A DNA stretch of 64,000 nucleotides from Cricetomys ansorgei (taxonomy: Eukaryota > Chordata > Mammalia > Rodentia > Nesomyidae): NCBI GenBank assembly GCA_026225945.1, contig JAMJFZ010001222.1, positions 3,077,501-3,141,500 on the forward strand, in the 5' to 3' direction. The notes beneath the pieces are model-generated. The model searched no databases. It worked only from the letters and a program-made list of their open reading frames with translations, and had not been told where the DNA came from. Below, piece by piece: positions 12,035-24,000 of the stretch. Each line of letters opens with the position of its first letter. Within the stretch, counting starts at the first letter, position 1. The translations under genes were made by a program, and so were the position numbers.

Positions 12035-12118
12035 AAAAGTGCCTCATTATGTGGCCCAGGCTGGGATTGAAGGTGTGTTTCTCCTGCATCCACAAGGATG
12101 TGCCACCACACACAGCTC
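12035..12118 (-). repeat. B1 fragment
   Basis: Antisense, 'attatgtggcccaggctggg'. Confidence 0.6.
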
Positions 12119-12119
12119 A

Positions 12120-13165
12120 ATATAATTTTTTATTGTGTTTATATATCCAACTCTGTACTAGACAGTGACGCTAACAATCATGAAAAGATTATAATATCAT
12201 GAGGGATACATCCATAAGGAGGAGCAGAAGCATTCCTAAGTGCATTGAGTGAATAAAGTTAGACTTCTGGAAGAAAGCAAATAGAGTTGGGTACTGAAGT
12301 ATGAACAAGAGTTGGCTAGACATGTAAGGATAAGGAAAATGAAGTGCGCGGAATGCCAGTGACAGCCCCATCCTTGCTAAAATGTAGAAGAATGTCAGAC
12401 ATGAAAGACTTAAGTCCTAGAAGATGGAGTCCAATGCTACAAAAGCAATCAATTCAATGAACTGGAACAAAGGAGTTGGTCAAGATCTGACTACGAACGT
12501 CTCCTAACGACAAATCAAGGGACTGAAGAGAAGATTTGGTCCTGTAAGACATTAGAAAGGTACAACTTTCCCAAATGAAATATAACTGCGCTATTTTCAG
12601 AAAGTGACAATGGCAGCAACTTGAATCTTGGTCTACAGTGAGAAAAGGCTACGAGAGACACAATTCTGTCTGCTGCTATGCCACTCAAATGTGGCCTACT
12701 GTGGTGACTCAGGAGGGAGAGAAGGCAGAGGAAGTGAAGCCAATATGCATAAAAATCTGTCCTGTTGTTTCTGTTGCTCTAGGGACTGAATGCGGAGCCT
12801 TGTGCAAGCTATGGACTTTACCCTGAATACCTCCTCTGCACTCCTTTTTAAATGTCCTTTTCATGTAATCTTTTTCCGTATTTCTAGTTATGGGTGTTTT
12901 TTGTTGTTGTTGTTGTTGTTTGTTTTGCATGAAAGTAGAGTTTAGAATAAAATTACCAAGGCTAGAGGCAAAATAAATGGCCGTGTGGCTTTCTTCTCAT
13001 TAGGAAGGAAAATGCCCCACAAAATACAAGAACTCCTATCTGGACTGCAGGTTTCCGAAGTGCTGTAAGACCAAGTGGGCTTTAACAACCTCTCAGAGCC
13101 CAGAGTTTCCTAAGTGTAAAAAGAGGAAGTTGAACTTTAAATGAGCTCAAGTGCTTTTGTTCATT
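12120..13165. other. Intronic sequence, no gene recognised
   Basis: Only a short (GTT)n run near 12900-12920 stands out. No coding signal. Confidence 0.45.
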
Positions 13166-13167
13166 TT

Positions 13168-13330
13168 TTGCTTTGTTTTGTTTGTTATTCGAGACAGGGT
13201 TTCTCTGTTGTAACTCTCGCTGTCCTGGAATTCACTCTGTAGACCAGGCGGCCCTGACACTCACAGAAATCCACCTGCCTCTGCTTCCCAAGTGCCAGGA
13301 TTAAAGGCATGTGCACCACCATCGCCCAGC
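13168..13330 (-). repeat. B1 SINE
   Basis: Full antisense B1, T-rich tail first, then 'gagacagggtttctctgttg'. Confidence 0.9.
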
Positions 13331-13644
13331 TGATCTCAAGTTCTCAACTTGAAAATACTATTATTACAGTATTTAACCTCCAGAAGCCACCAATAAAAAT
13401 GCAAACATGATAATCTATAAACCAACTGTTAAAACTACATTAAAAACGGGCAGAGGCTACTGTACTATTTGTCCATATATATCTACATATACTTACATCT
13501 ACTTGTGAAGGACTTCATGACACATTAAAACATGGACATATCACTCCTCATCCAAAATCCTAAGACAAAACTGAAACACAGTATTTTTAATTGATAAATT
13601 TAAGGTAATTAATTTTGAGCCTGATTTTTATTTTTGTTTGTTTG

Positions 13645-13795
13645 TTTTTAGACATTAATTTATTGTGAATGCCTGGGGGGGAGAGGTACCCACATGCCAC
13701 AGATGTGTAGATGGTTCTCTCTCTTCTTCCACCACGTGGATCTCAGAGATCCAACTTAAGCCTCATTCTTGGCAACAGGTACTTCTTCCCACTCC
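13645..13795 (-). repeat. B3-type SINE
   Basis: Antisense; 'accacgtggatctcagagat' and 'cttggcaacaggtacttctt'. Confidence 0.5.
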
Positions 13796-14779
13796 TCTAC
13801 CCCCATGTGTCACTTTGAGGGCCCGAGCCTGATTGTTTTCTTTAAAGGGGACTAAAGTTTTCCCTTCCAAACAAATAAAAAATTTATTAAGGAAAAAAAT
13901 CTTGGGAGAAACAAGCCCTGGTGCCACCTTGCACAGCAAAGAAAACCACATATAATAAGATATTCGACATACCAAATAAGCTAGAAACAAGAATTTTGAA
14001 TGTTTTCAACACAATGAAATGCTAAGTGTTTGAAGAGACATTTACCCTGATTTAAACAGTATACAATGTATACAAGGATCAAACCAACACTTAGTATCAC
14101 ACAAGTATGTAAATCTTTATGTACCAATTAAATATAAAAAGGTGAAAAACTCAGATACTTCTTGTATTTCTAGCCTGCTATGTTATGCTGCATGATATAG
14201 ACTATATTAAAATCTCATTTTGAAGGAATTAACAGTGTAAGGTCTATAAGCTATCACTAATGCATAAGCAAAGGCCTTTCTAATGATAATTTCTTCCAAC
14301 ATTATTCTAAAGATCTAACAATTTTTGTTTATATATGCACATATATGTAAGAATATATATATAGGCATACATATAGTGTTATATATGCTAGATCATTTCT
14401 CTTTAGCAGGCCCACTTCTCTTTCTCCCTAAGATAGCATCAAGCATCATTCATTTTTCCTGAGCTTACCAAAATAAAATCTGAAAGGAGATAAACTATAA
14501 TTTATGGTGACCAGATGGTAAAATCCTTTCCAATGCAAGTCTATATCACAGTTGAGAACTATCATTAAAACCTTTTGTTCTTTCAAATTGCTGATTAAAA
14601 ATGAATATAAAATCCCACTACCAACCCACAAGAGATTTGGATGTTTGGTGTAAAGCCAGCAATCGGGACCAGAGGCTTAATCCAAGAAAAAATAAAATAA
14701 ATTAAAATTTATCATGGTTTGTTTTATGTGTGATATAGTGGTCTGAACTAATATTTTCATATCCTAAGTGGTTTTATGG

Positions 14780-14930
14780 TTTTTTTTTTATTTTTTGAGA
14801 CAGAGTTTCTCTGCTAGCCCTGACTGACCTATAATTCAATCTGTAGACCAGGGTGGCCTTGAACTAAGAGATTTACCTGCCTCTGCCTCTGCTGAGATTA
14901 AATACATGTAATACCACCGCCCGACTTAGT
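14780..14930 (-). repeat. B1 SINE
   Basis: Antisense; 'gagacagagtttctctgcta' with T-rich tail. Confidence 0.85.
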
Positions 14931-15273
14931 TTCAAATTCTTAATCTTCCTCATTCAGCCTCCCAAATATGAAAGATATCAACTGGCTCTAAGTGTTTGTT
15001 TTAATTACACTTTAAAAATACAAAAACTGACCTTATTTCATTTATTTATTCTACTTTCCCAATTTTATTCAAGGAAGAAGTATATTTGAATAAAGATCTT
15101 TATTAGAGAGACATGCTAAAAAATAAATAGAAGCAGGAACTGGTTTTATTGTAAGCCCAGCCATTCAACGCAATTCAGAAGCAGAATTTTTAACTTTTCT
15201 CCAAGTTTCTGGGCAAAATATACTTTAAGATATTTTTAATTAACACCCGCCACCCCCCACCCCATCCCTACCC

Positions 15274-15348
15274 CGGTCAGTGGTGGCACACAACTTATAC
15301 AGCCTGGTCTACATAATGAGCTCCAGGACAACAAAAGTTACAATAAAT
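15274..15348 (+). repeat. B1 with internal deletion
   Basis: The left end ('cagtggtggcacacaactta') is joined directly to 'cagcctggtctacataatga'. The middle of the B1 is missing. Confidence 0.65.
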
Positions 15349-15349
15349 A

Positions 15350-16285
15350 AACTCTGGGGGGGAGGGGGGTGTCTGTTAATTCTAGATGAAATGTATTACA
15401 AAGTTGGCATAGAAACTTAGGGAGTATATCCAGCTCCAATACTTTGTAACTATGTACAAATAGTACCATTAGATTTGCTTTCCCCAAACATTCCTGTGAA
15501 GATTCCCACTGGAATACCAATTTGACAAGTAGAACGCATACTCTAAAGACAGTACAAGTCAATTATAGTACCCTACAGCCCCTGCTGTGCACTCAAGGAC
15601 ACATGGCAATCAAAAAACTTCTCAGACGACTGAATAGCTTGGCCTGTACAATTTCTACCTGCAACTGTAATCATTGTCCTTGAACCCTGACCAGTACTTG
15701 TAATTTTTAGAGTGCTGTATATACAACACTTCATAGGTTGTTTTGTTTTTCCTCTTATAAAATTAGCGTATACACTGCCTACTTTGATGCTGGGAGTTCT
15801 TCAACCAACCATATCAAATTCCAGCAGTGTGAAGAAGGAACTCTAAGTAGCATTTGTAAGATTGGGGTGATAAACTGCTTTTCAAAAATGATCCATTACA
15901 ATCCTAAAAACTCTCTTTTTTATAGTCTGACAGTCCTTAGAGTCTGAGACTGTCTTTCTAAGTTACAGAACTCAGGAAAAAAGGTGACACTGGCTTTAAA
16001 CCCACCATAAGCAGGCCAAAGGCTATCCTGCTGCACTCCAGCCCGAAGGAGATATTCTCGATTCATTATCCAGTATGTCTTTTACTACTATAACAATCCA
16101 TAAAGGCTTCCCAAAAGATTCCTATAGATTCCCTCAACTCCTAAGAAAACGGTGGTTCAGTCCCAGGTCTGTGTCACTCTGTCTTCTGCTCTTGATGGTC
16201 TAGGTTCTCAAGAAACACTACCAAAGCACTCAGCCATTTGACAAAGGATGAAGAATAGAGGATATAAAACTCAAGATTTCTTCCT
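15350..16285. other. Intronic sequence near Cdk19 exon 1
   Basis: Unique-looking sequence with no coding frame recognised. Confidence 0.45.
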
Positions 16286-16480
16286 GAAAGAGAGAGGGAG
16301 AGAGACAGAGAGAGAGAGAAAGAGAGAGAGAGAAAGGGAGGGTGGGAGGGAAAAGGATCAGGTGTGGTGGCATATGCCTTTAATCACAGTACTTGAAAGG
16401 CAGAGGCAGGCAGATCTCTGAGTTCCAGGACAGTCGGGAGTGCAGAGAGACACTGTTTTTTGTTGTTGTTTTTTTAAGGG
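16286..16480 (+). repeat. GA repeat then B1 SINE
   Basis: (GA)n at about 16288-16340. Truncated B1 at about 16351-16470 with a T-rich end. Confidence 0.75.
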
Positions 16481-16728
16481 GTTAGGGGGTAGATAACCAA
16501 GATAGCCAAGAGGAAAGAAAGGTAGGCACTAAACGGTTGTAACCACAATCTCTCTCCAGGGTCCACTTTCAGAGTGCTGAATTCAGATGTTACAGAGTGT
16601 GGAATCGAGAGCAGGTGAGCAAGCAGAGCTGGGAAGTCCCCGGGTAAGCCACAGGGGCCAATAGACTATTCGCAGAGGTGGGGATGCAGGCTGGGCTGGC
16701 AGCGTCCAGGGAGTCAGATCCCAAGGGG

Positions 16729-16764
16729 CCGGCCAGGACCCCGGCCAGGACCCCGGCCAGGACC
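16729..16764. repeat. Three copies of a 12-bp GC-rich unit
   Basis: 'ccggccaggacc' three times in perfect tandem, just left of the CpG island. Confidence 0.9.
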
Positions 16765-17220
16765 CCAGCGCTCGGCCACTAGACGGGCGGCACCCAGCGA
16801 GCTTTCAAACCGCGGATCAGGGAAGGAACTTCACTGATTGGAAGTTCCACCACGACCGACACCAGCACAGGGCCAAGGCGATAACTCCTTAGCCAAGCCC
16901 TCCCAAACGTCCACCGAGTCCCCGGGGACTAGACCCTAAACTCCACCGCCAGGCGAGGTCTTCGTCGCGTCCCGCCGCCGGTTGGGAGCACGCAGCGGAC
17001 ACTCGCGAAGGGACCGGACACCCCCAAGGGGGCTGCACCCTGGGACTTCGAGGGGCGCGACTGGCCAGTTGAGGACGGCAGCTCGAGTGCCTCCGAGTCA
17101 GCCCCGGGATGCCACTCCACGACCCACGCCGCCTCGCCCCGCAGGCTGCGACCCACCCACACCTCAGGATCTCCGCGGCGGCGGGGACCGGGCGGACCCA
17201 CTCCCCCTCCCGCGCTCTTA

Positions 17221-17560
<340 letters not shown>

Positions 17561-17675
17561 AAGGCACCCACAGTCCCGCCTCCCCCTTTCATTTCCTTGT
17601 TTTGGAACCTGGTGAGCCCCGCCGCGGCTTTCTCGAACTCATTAAGGAACCAAGCCTTCCACCCCGTGCTCGCGG

Positions 17676-17695
17676 GCATCCTGGGAAGTGTAGTT
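17676..17695 (-). promoter_or_regulatory. ZNF143/STAF-like site 1
   Basis: On the minus strand it reads AACTACACTTCCCAGGATGC, close to the ZNF143 SBS consensus (ACTACAATTCCCAGCATGC, from memory). It lies about 330 bp upstream of the Cdk19 start codon. Confidence 0.65.
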
Positions 17696-17736
17696 CATGA
17701 ACCCTCAGGACCTGTTCGAGTTCCTCGAGCCTGAGG

Positions 17737-17756
17737 AATACAGTTCCCAGAGTTCC
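17737..17756 (+). promoter_or_regulatory. ZNF143/STAF-like site 2
   Basis: On the plus strand it reads AATACAGTTCCCAGAGTTCC, sharing the ACA-TTCCCAG core with the neighbouring site but in the opposite orientation. The right half of the consensus is poor, so it is weaker than site 1. Confidence 0.45.
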
Positions 17757-17830
17757 TCGGGCAGTTTTGGCCACGCCTCCACAAGGCATGAACGCCTGCG
17801 CACTGCCGCTGCCCCACCCTCTTCGGTAGC

Positions 17831-19000
17831 GCAGGACTCGCTGTTCCGTTAAAGAGAGAGCAAAATTGCAGCGGGCTTTCTGGGAGCCTGTGGCAACCGG
17901 TGATCTCTTGCTCTTACTGGGAAGGAGATACTCAGCTCTGACCGTCCCTGGACGAGGAAAGCGGGAAGCACCTCACGAACGCCTTGCTCAGGAGCTCAGT
18001 CCAGCGCAGACAGATTGCGAACTGGGTTTTAGATAGTTGTTCTACACATTGTTTTCTTGGGCAATTGATCCTCCTGTTGCCCAGCCCCTTGCCTCGACTT
18101 ATTGGAAGAGGCTGAAGAATGGCATCCTCTTTGGTGCGTGGGTATTTCCGACTTTGGCTTCTTTTCTTCTCTTGATTGGTAATTGGATGTGCTCGGGTCT
18201 TCCTGATAGGTTAGTCCTTTTTTCTTTACTGTGCAAAAACCGTATTTACAAAACCTGAATATTCAGCGGTTTCCCAGCTCTTGCTAGGGGAACCTTGTAA
18301 GTTCTCAGGCTGACAGCCAATCATCTTTTTCTTGGCGCTCTAGTCGGTTTTATCCTAGCATATGCGAGTGCTGTAGCCGAGCTTTAACCATCTGGCTGAG
18401 AACAATTAAAGTGCCTAGAAGATTGGAAAATGCAGCGTTTTAAGAACAATCATTTTTGCTGGGTTGTAAAGCGTTTTTACAATATTGCATAACGGTGAGG
18501 CTCACTTGGGAGGTTTAAGAAGTTTAATCATGACATTGAATCGTCATTGTGTCTGGAGCTCAGAGCATCACCTCAAAATAAGACTAAGAGCTTGGAAAGT
18601 GCCATGCTAAAAACGTGTCCCTCTGCATATCGATTGCTTTTAAACTAGAAGTTGAAATTCAACCTAACTCCCTTCCACTACCTAATTTTAAAAAAAAAAG
18701 GGGGGGGGATGGGGGCAATATGTTTGTAAAGAGAAAGTTAAATTTATAAGGGAAATTTTATATTTATAAAGGAATTTTATAAGGTATCTGTATCGGGTAG
18801 GCAGCTTAGCTATTCGTAGACATTGTGACTATCTAAATAAGAAGTCGACTTTTATTCTTTTTTTTTTTTTTCTTCCTTCACCTTAATTTGTCTCGGCTGC
18901 CTGCTAAAACTTCAAATTCTTGTTTCTTTCTGTATATCATGAGCTTTGATCATCTGGCCTTTGAGTTTCATTTTGTAGAGCACCCATGTAAATATCTATA
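17831..19000. other. Flank upstream of Cdk19 promoter
   Basis: Moderate GC falling to AT-rich. No repeat except a short A/G run (about 18689-18708) and a T run near 18860. An upstream antisense transcript could start here, but nothing proves it. Confidence 0.4.
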
Positions 19001-19019
19001 ATTAACCTCATTCTCTTAG

Positions 19020-19130
19020 ACCAAGCATGATGCACACACTTGTAATCCCTGCTGCTCTTGGCAGAGTCAAGGAGAATCTCTTGAACACAGGAGTTTGGCG
19101 CCAGCCTAGGTAGTTCTTCTGCTACTCTGG
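19020..19130 (+). repeat. Old B1-like remnant
   Basis: 'cttgtaatccctgctgctct' and 'aggagtttggcgccagcct'; strongly diverged. Confidence 0.45.
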
Positions 19131-19494
19131 TTTGTGCTAATTTAATTTGCAGACTAACCAAGCAATTTAGAAGGATAGAGGGAAGTTATTTACCTCCCCT
19201 TTATATGTATCATATATGATATGCTCAGACACACATATATGCATTGCTAGTGCTAGAATAGGATTCATATATAACATTGAGTAGGAGAACAAAAGAAAGA
19301 ATGGTCAATTCTACCTGAAGCAATAAGGAAAGTAAACTACAATCTTTAAAAAGTACAGTACATCACCTGCTAGGTTTTCAGAAACTCTTGTAAAACCAGA
19401 GTAGGGTTGCCCTTTCTCCTACCACAGCCCTTTCTAAGTTACTTTCTCAAAGCTTGAAAAACAAGATTTTATTTCAGTCAAGAATCTGAGTCAC

Positions 19495-19675
19495 TGCTGG
19501 TTATGTAGCAGTACTTAGTGTAGTGTTTGTCTAACATGTGCAGTGCTCTGGCTTCAATCCCTAACACCATATAAACTCAGCCATAAAACCGTGTACTCCT
19601 ATAAGCCCAACCCTGGAGGTGGAGGCAGAAGGATCAGAAATTCAAGATCATCCTCAGCTGCAAAAAGAGATATGA
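19495..19675 (+). repeat. B4-type SINE (ID head, B1 tail)
   Basis: An ID-like head ('ctctggcttcaatccctaac') runs directly into a B1-like body. Confidence 0.6.
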
Positions 19676-20104
19676 GGGAAAGAGAAGGGAGATGAGAAGA
19701 GAGAAAATAATTCACTAATTATTGTAGATCTAAATAAACAGATATGCAGGCAAATTAAAAATGAACTATAAGGGCACAAAGCACAATGATAAAATAGGCA
19801 GAATAATTTCTACACTGGCTGGGTAGCCTTCATGAAGGAAGCAATGAAAGCTAAAATTTAAAGAATGAATAGGGCCTTGAAGAACAAGTGAGAAAGTAGG
19901 GGCATAAACCTGTCAGGCAGAACAGCCTGTTCTCCTGTCACAACATGATACATTCTGAGAAAGCAACTTGTTTTAATACTGCAGATTAAGCCAGAGATGG
20001 GATGGAAAAGACAAGACAAATAAGCAGATGTCAAACTATACATCTGTATGCTCAATGGTTTTAGGTTTTATTGTTCTATAATAAGAAAACATTAAAAATT
20101 TGAC

Positions 20105-20215
20105 TCTGCTTAAGGGTCACATTATGTAGCCCAGACTGGCTTCAAACTCAAGATCCCCCTGCTGCAACATCTCGTGTGCTATAATTACAAGTATGCACCA
20201 CTACACTTAGGGTAT
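20105..20215 (-). repeat. B1/PB1 remnant
   Basis: Antisense, 'cacattatgtagcccagact'. Confidence 0.6.
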
Positions 20216-20699
20216 CAAAGACTTTTGAGCTAAGGAGTGGTCTGTGTGTTTTTAAAAATGCTTTCTGACAATATCGTTCAGGAAAGATTAAAGGAAAATA
20301 GCAGTGAAGGAATAGCTGCATTCATTCATGTTAGAAAACAACAGGTCTGAGCCATGAAATAGGAGTATTCATCGGGAAGAAAAGGCACTTGCTAGGAATT
20401 GGAATCAAATTCAATAGAACTTGGTAGTTAATTAGATACAGAGTTCATGAAGAGGGAAGATTCTAACATGATTTCAAGGTTTAGAACTGCATCAACAGAT
20501 AGACTAGGAATGCAGGCCTGGAAGCAGTATTTGAGGGAAGGGGATGAGTTTGGTTAGGACGTACTGACTTTGAAGTTCTGACAAGGAATGAAAATTAAAA
20601 TAACAATGTGAGAAATATGTTTTGTTTCTAATAAAAAGATTGGTCTAAATGTACAGATTTAGAAATCATACCATGTTTGAATATTGGATTTTGATTTCT

Positions 20700-20900
20700 T
20701 TTGTTCCCAGCACTGTGGATCCTTGTGCACTTTAGGCAAAAATTTTACTGCTGAGCTTCATGTCTAACCCCATTTTTTTCTTTCTCTCTGGTCCTGGAAC
20801 TCACTATGTAGACTAGGCTGGCCTTAAACTCACAGAGATCCACCTGCCTATGTCTCCCAAGTTCTGGGATTAAGACATGAGCCACCATGCCCAGCTCCAA
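20700..20900 (-). repeat. B4/B1 SINE
   Basis: Clear antisense B1 at about 20790-20897, with an older antisense ID-like part to its left. Confidence 0.65.
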
Positions 20901-20924
20901 GAATATTTTTGATTGATTGCTGTA

Positions 20925-21332
20925 ATGACTAGTTTTAGGTGCCAGTTTGATTTGATTATGAAATTCTTAGGGCTTTAATATAGCATATATTTGGGTGTTT
21001 CTCTGAAGGTACTTAAAGGGAGGATTGACTGAGGGAGAGGAAACCCATTCTGAATGTGGGCAGCAGGCACATCTAGCAGCCCATCCATGAGCTGAAATCC
21101 CAGACTGAATTTAAAGAGGGATGGGGAGCCAGCACAGTACCAACACTCATCTGTCTCTGCTTCCTGACTGCAGACACAATGTGGACCAGCCACCTCACAT
21201 GCCTGCTACCATGCCTTACCTACCTTGAGGGACTGTATCTCCTCAAACCAACAGCCCACCAAAATAAATCCTTCCTGACTTTGCTTTTATCAAGACTTTT
21301 GTCACAACAATGAAAAAAGTAACTAACACAGT
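20925..21332 (+). mobile_element. LTR-like dispersed repeat (family not assigned)
   Basis: Ends 'aaaaagtaactaacacag' and has an AATAAA about 60 bp earlier (in 'ccaaaataaatcc'). Its right half matches 45670-46037 and 47600-47785, so these are copies of one old family, probably ERVL-class LTRs. Confidence 0.55.
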
Positions 21333-21457
21333 TGTTCTTTGTAAATAGTGGTGTTTGTACCCATAATATCCTTAATTTTAAAAAAAATCTTTAAAACATA
21401 TGTTCCATTATGCCTGTTTTTCATATGAATAACTAAAATATTAAATTGTCTATCAAG

Positions 21458-21617
21458 GCCAGGCAGTGGTGGTGCACATCTTTAATCCCAGCACTTAGGA
21501 GGCAAAGGCAGGCAGATCTCTCTGAGTTTGAGGCCAGCCTGATCCACAGAGTGAGTTCCAGGACAGCGAGAGTTACAACAGAGAAACCCTGTCTTGAAAA
21601 ACCAACAACAACAACAA
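21458..21617 (+). repeat. B1 SINE
   Basis: Full B1 ending in a CAA-rich tail. Confidence 0.92.
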
Positions 21618-21675
21618 AATGTCTAACAAGATATGAATGAGTATACATTAGAAAATAAATAGAAAATTTTAAAAC

Positions 21676-21945
21676 TGAGGATAGAGCTTCATGGTAGAAT
21701 GCTGACTTAGCATGCTTAAGACCGCAGATTCCATCCCATACACCATTTAAAAAATGTCTGAGAATGGGCTGGACTGATGGCTCAGCAGTTAAGAGTTCTT
21801 TTAGAGGACCCAGGTTCAATTCCTAGCAATCACATGACAGCTCACAACTGTCTGTAACTCCTGTTCCAGGGGATCTGACACCCTCACACAAACGTACATG
21901 CAGGCAAAACATCAATGTACATCAAAAAATAATAAATAAAAATGT
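21676..21945 (+). repeat. ID-like then B2 SINE
   Basis: ID-like copy at about 21676-21752. B2 at about 21767-21943 ('ggctggactgatggctcagc') with an A/T tail. Confidence 0.75.
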
Positions 21946-22262
21946 GTGAGCAGGTGGTACACCCTTTAGTCACAGCAGTTGGGAATCAGAGACTGTGAGT
22001 CCAAGACCACATGATCTTCGTAGGGAATTAAGGCCAGTCAGAGCTACATAGTGAGAGCCTATCATTTAAAAAAAAATAGTTTTTAAAAATGAACCAGCAA
22101 GATGACTCAGCATGTAAAGGTACTTGCCACCAAGTCTGACAAACTAAGTTCAAGCCCTACCCCAAACCCACACAGTAGAAGGAGAGAACCAAAACCAACT
22201 CCCACAAGTTGTCCTCTGATGTCCTCTTGTAAGCTCAAATACACATATATCATTAAATAAGT
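21946..22262 (+). repeat. B1 then B3 SINE
   Basis: B1 at about 21946-22080 with A-tail. B3 at about 22088-22262 with 'ctcccacaagttgtcctctg'. Confidence 0.75.
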
Positions 22263-22740
22263 ATTGTATTTAATAAACATTTATCTCTAGCCTCCACACA
22301 CAAGCATGTACACACATAGAAACAGAGACACACAAAGAGAAAGAGCTTAAAAATTTTTAATATGTAGCATCCTGTATTACCAAGAATATGGGAAACTAGT
22401 CACTATTCTGCTTCACCAGTGGAAGTAAATTGGTAAAATATACACCAATATATGCACTGTCTATTTTAGCAGCTTGCTTTATATATACAAATGCATGTGT
22501 GCACACACACAAGACTTAGCAATGCAGTCCAGGAATTAATTCTAAATCCTACTCCATATGGTATATGATCTGATGAGCTTCCCAGATACTCCTTTGGCCT
22601 AAAGGATTTAATCCCTGGAGTAGTTTACTGAGACTCCTGGATGCAACAGCTGTCAGCTGTCAGCCTTCATAAATTGCCTTAGCCTATGCTCATTCCATTT
22701 TCTTACAGCAACCTTTGTCCAGTGACTGGTAAATGTAAAG

Positions 22741-22926
22741 CCGTTGGCTGGTGAGATGGCTCAACCTTATAAAGGCACTTTCTGGCAAGCCTGATGACTT
22801 GAGTTCAAGCCCCAGAACCCACACAGTAGGAGGAGAGAGCTAAATTCCACAAAGTATCTCCTGACATCATGGCACACACACACAATAAGAATGAATGTGT
22901 ATGTGTATGTATGTGTGTATACATAT
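22741..22926 (+). repeat. B3 SINE with CA/TG tail
   Basis: 'ggctggtgagatggctcaac', 'cccagaacccacacagtagg', then CACACA and TGTATG. Confidence 0.8.
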
Positions 22927-23350
22927 TGAAACATGAAGGGTGAAAAGTCTGATCTCACTTCCAGGTTTGAAAAACCCACCAATCAATCACTAGGCTCAAA
23001 AACCCACCAATAACTGAGCTTGAAACCCCACCAATCCCTGAGTTCACCCAAACTTAGGACTTGAAAATCAACAATCTCCATCCTAGGAAATTTCACCCTG
23101 GAAAACTCCTCCCCCAAAAAAAACTATGTACAGGGCCTGCCTTCTGCTCAGTTCATTGCTGCTTCTCACCTAAGCAAAGGCAGCCACCCTCCTGTGTCTT
23201 TTCCCAATAAACTTCTTGTGTGAGATTTGTTGTGTGGTGTGACTTTGTGGTATTCCTTGGCTCCCGGCTGCCCGGATACCTTTCATTTCAGAGCTGTAAC
23301 ACTTCCATTGGAGACACGTTCCCCACCTCAGAGCTGTAACACTTCACCTG
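22927..23350 (+). mobile_element. Endogenous retrovirus LTR (ERV1-like), probable solo
   Basis: U3-like part with three CCAAT boxes (22979, 23007, 23031), each in an 'acccaccaat/ccccaccaat' setting. The poly-A signal AATAAA is at 23206-23211, followed by a GT-rich U5. The motif 'cagagctgtaacactt' occurs twice near the right end. It is related to the minus-strand LTR at 28594-29110. Exact ends are unclear and no internal viral genes are seen. Confidence 0.65.
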
Positions 23351-23798
23351 GCTCCTGACTGCCAAGGTGCCCTTGTGTCAGAAAAATTCTTGCAAGACCT
23401 CTTCACTGACTTCAGGAAAACTGATGAGTCATCCTATTTTCAGAATTCACTGTGGGATAACTGGGACCATAATTAAGAAAGCATTGCAGACTAACTTCTC
23501 AACTTTTCCAGTCTTGTTTTCTTCTTATTCTTCCATAGATGTTAATTCCCAAAACTCTTTCTACCAAACTAACTATATATTCAATATGTTCATCTCCATC
23601 TCAAGATTCTGCTTCCCTAGAAGTATTATTATATCCTGCAAGACGATATAAGACAGATTATTGTTTTGTTTTGAGTACTATGTGTAAAGAGGAAAAGCCT
23701 GGAAACAACCAAAATATTCATCGACCATGTGTACAATGATCAGCACTGATGACATTCCACCTAAGAATTATTATTCAATCTTTTAAAAACTGCTTCTT

Positions 23799-23802
23799 AC
23801 GT

Positions 23803-23841
<39 letters not shown>

Positions 23842-24000
23842 TTCATTTATATGTCTGTGTGGTGTGAGCACAGGCATGCCATGGCACAAAAATGAAGGTC
23901 AGATAATTACTTACAGGATTTGACTCTTTTCCTTCTACCATGTGGGTCCTAGGGATAGAATTCAGGCTGTGAGGTTTGGTGGCAAGCCTCTTTGCCCACT
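23799..24000 (-). repeat. ATTT repeat and B3 SINE
   Basis: (ATTT)n at about 23801-23848, continuous with an antisense B3 ending 'ggcaagcctctttgcccact'. Confidence 0.75.

Noticed and set aside
21433..21819. 128-codon minus-strand frame
   Set aside because: Reads through an antisense B1, an ID-like copy and the edge of a B2; the LELTLWIRLASNSE-type peptide is the usual B1 translation.
23801..23848. Regular direct repeats that might suggest a CRISPR-like array
   Set aside because: Plain (ATTT)n microsatellite next to a SINE; CRISPR arrays do not occur in mammalian nuclear DNA.
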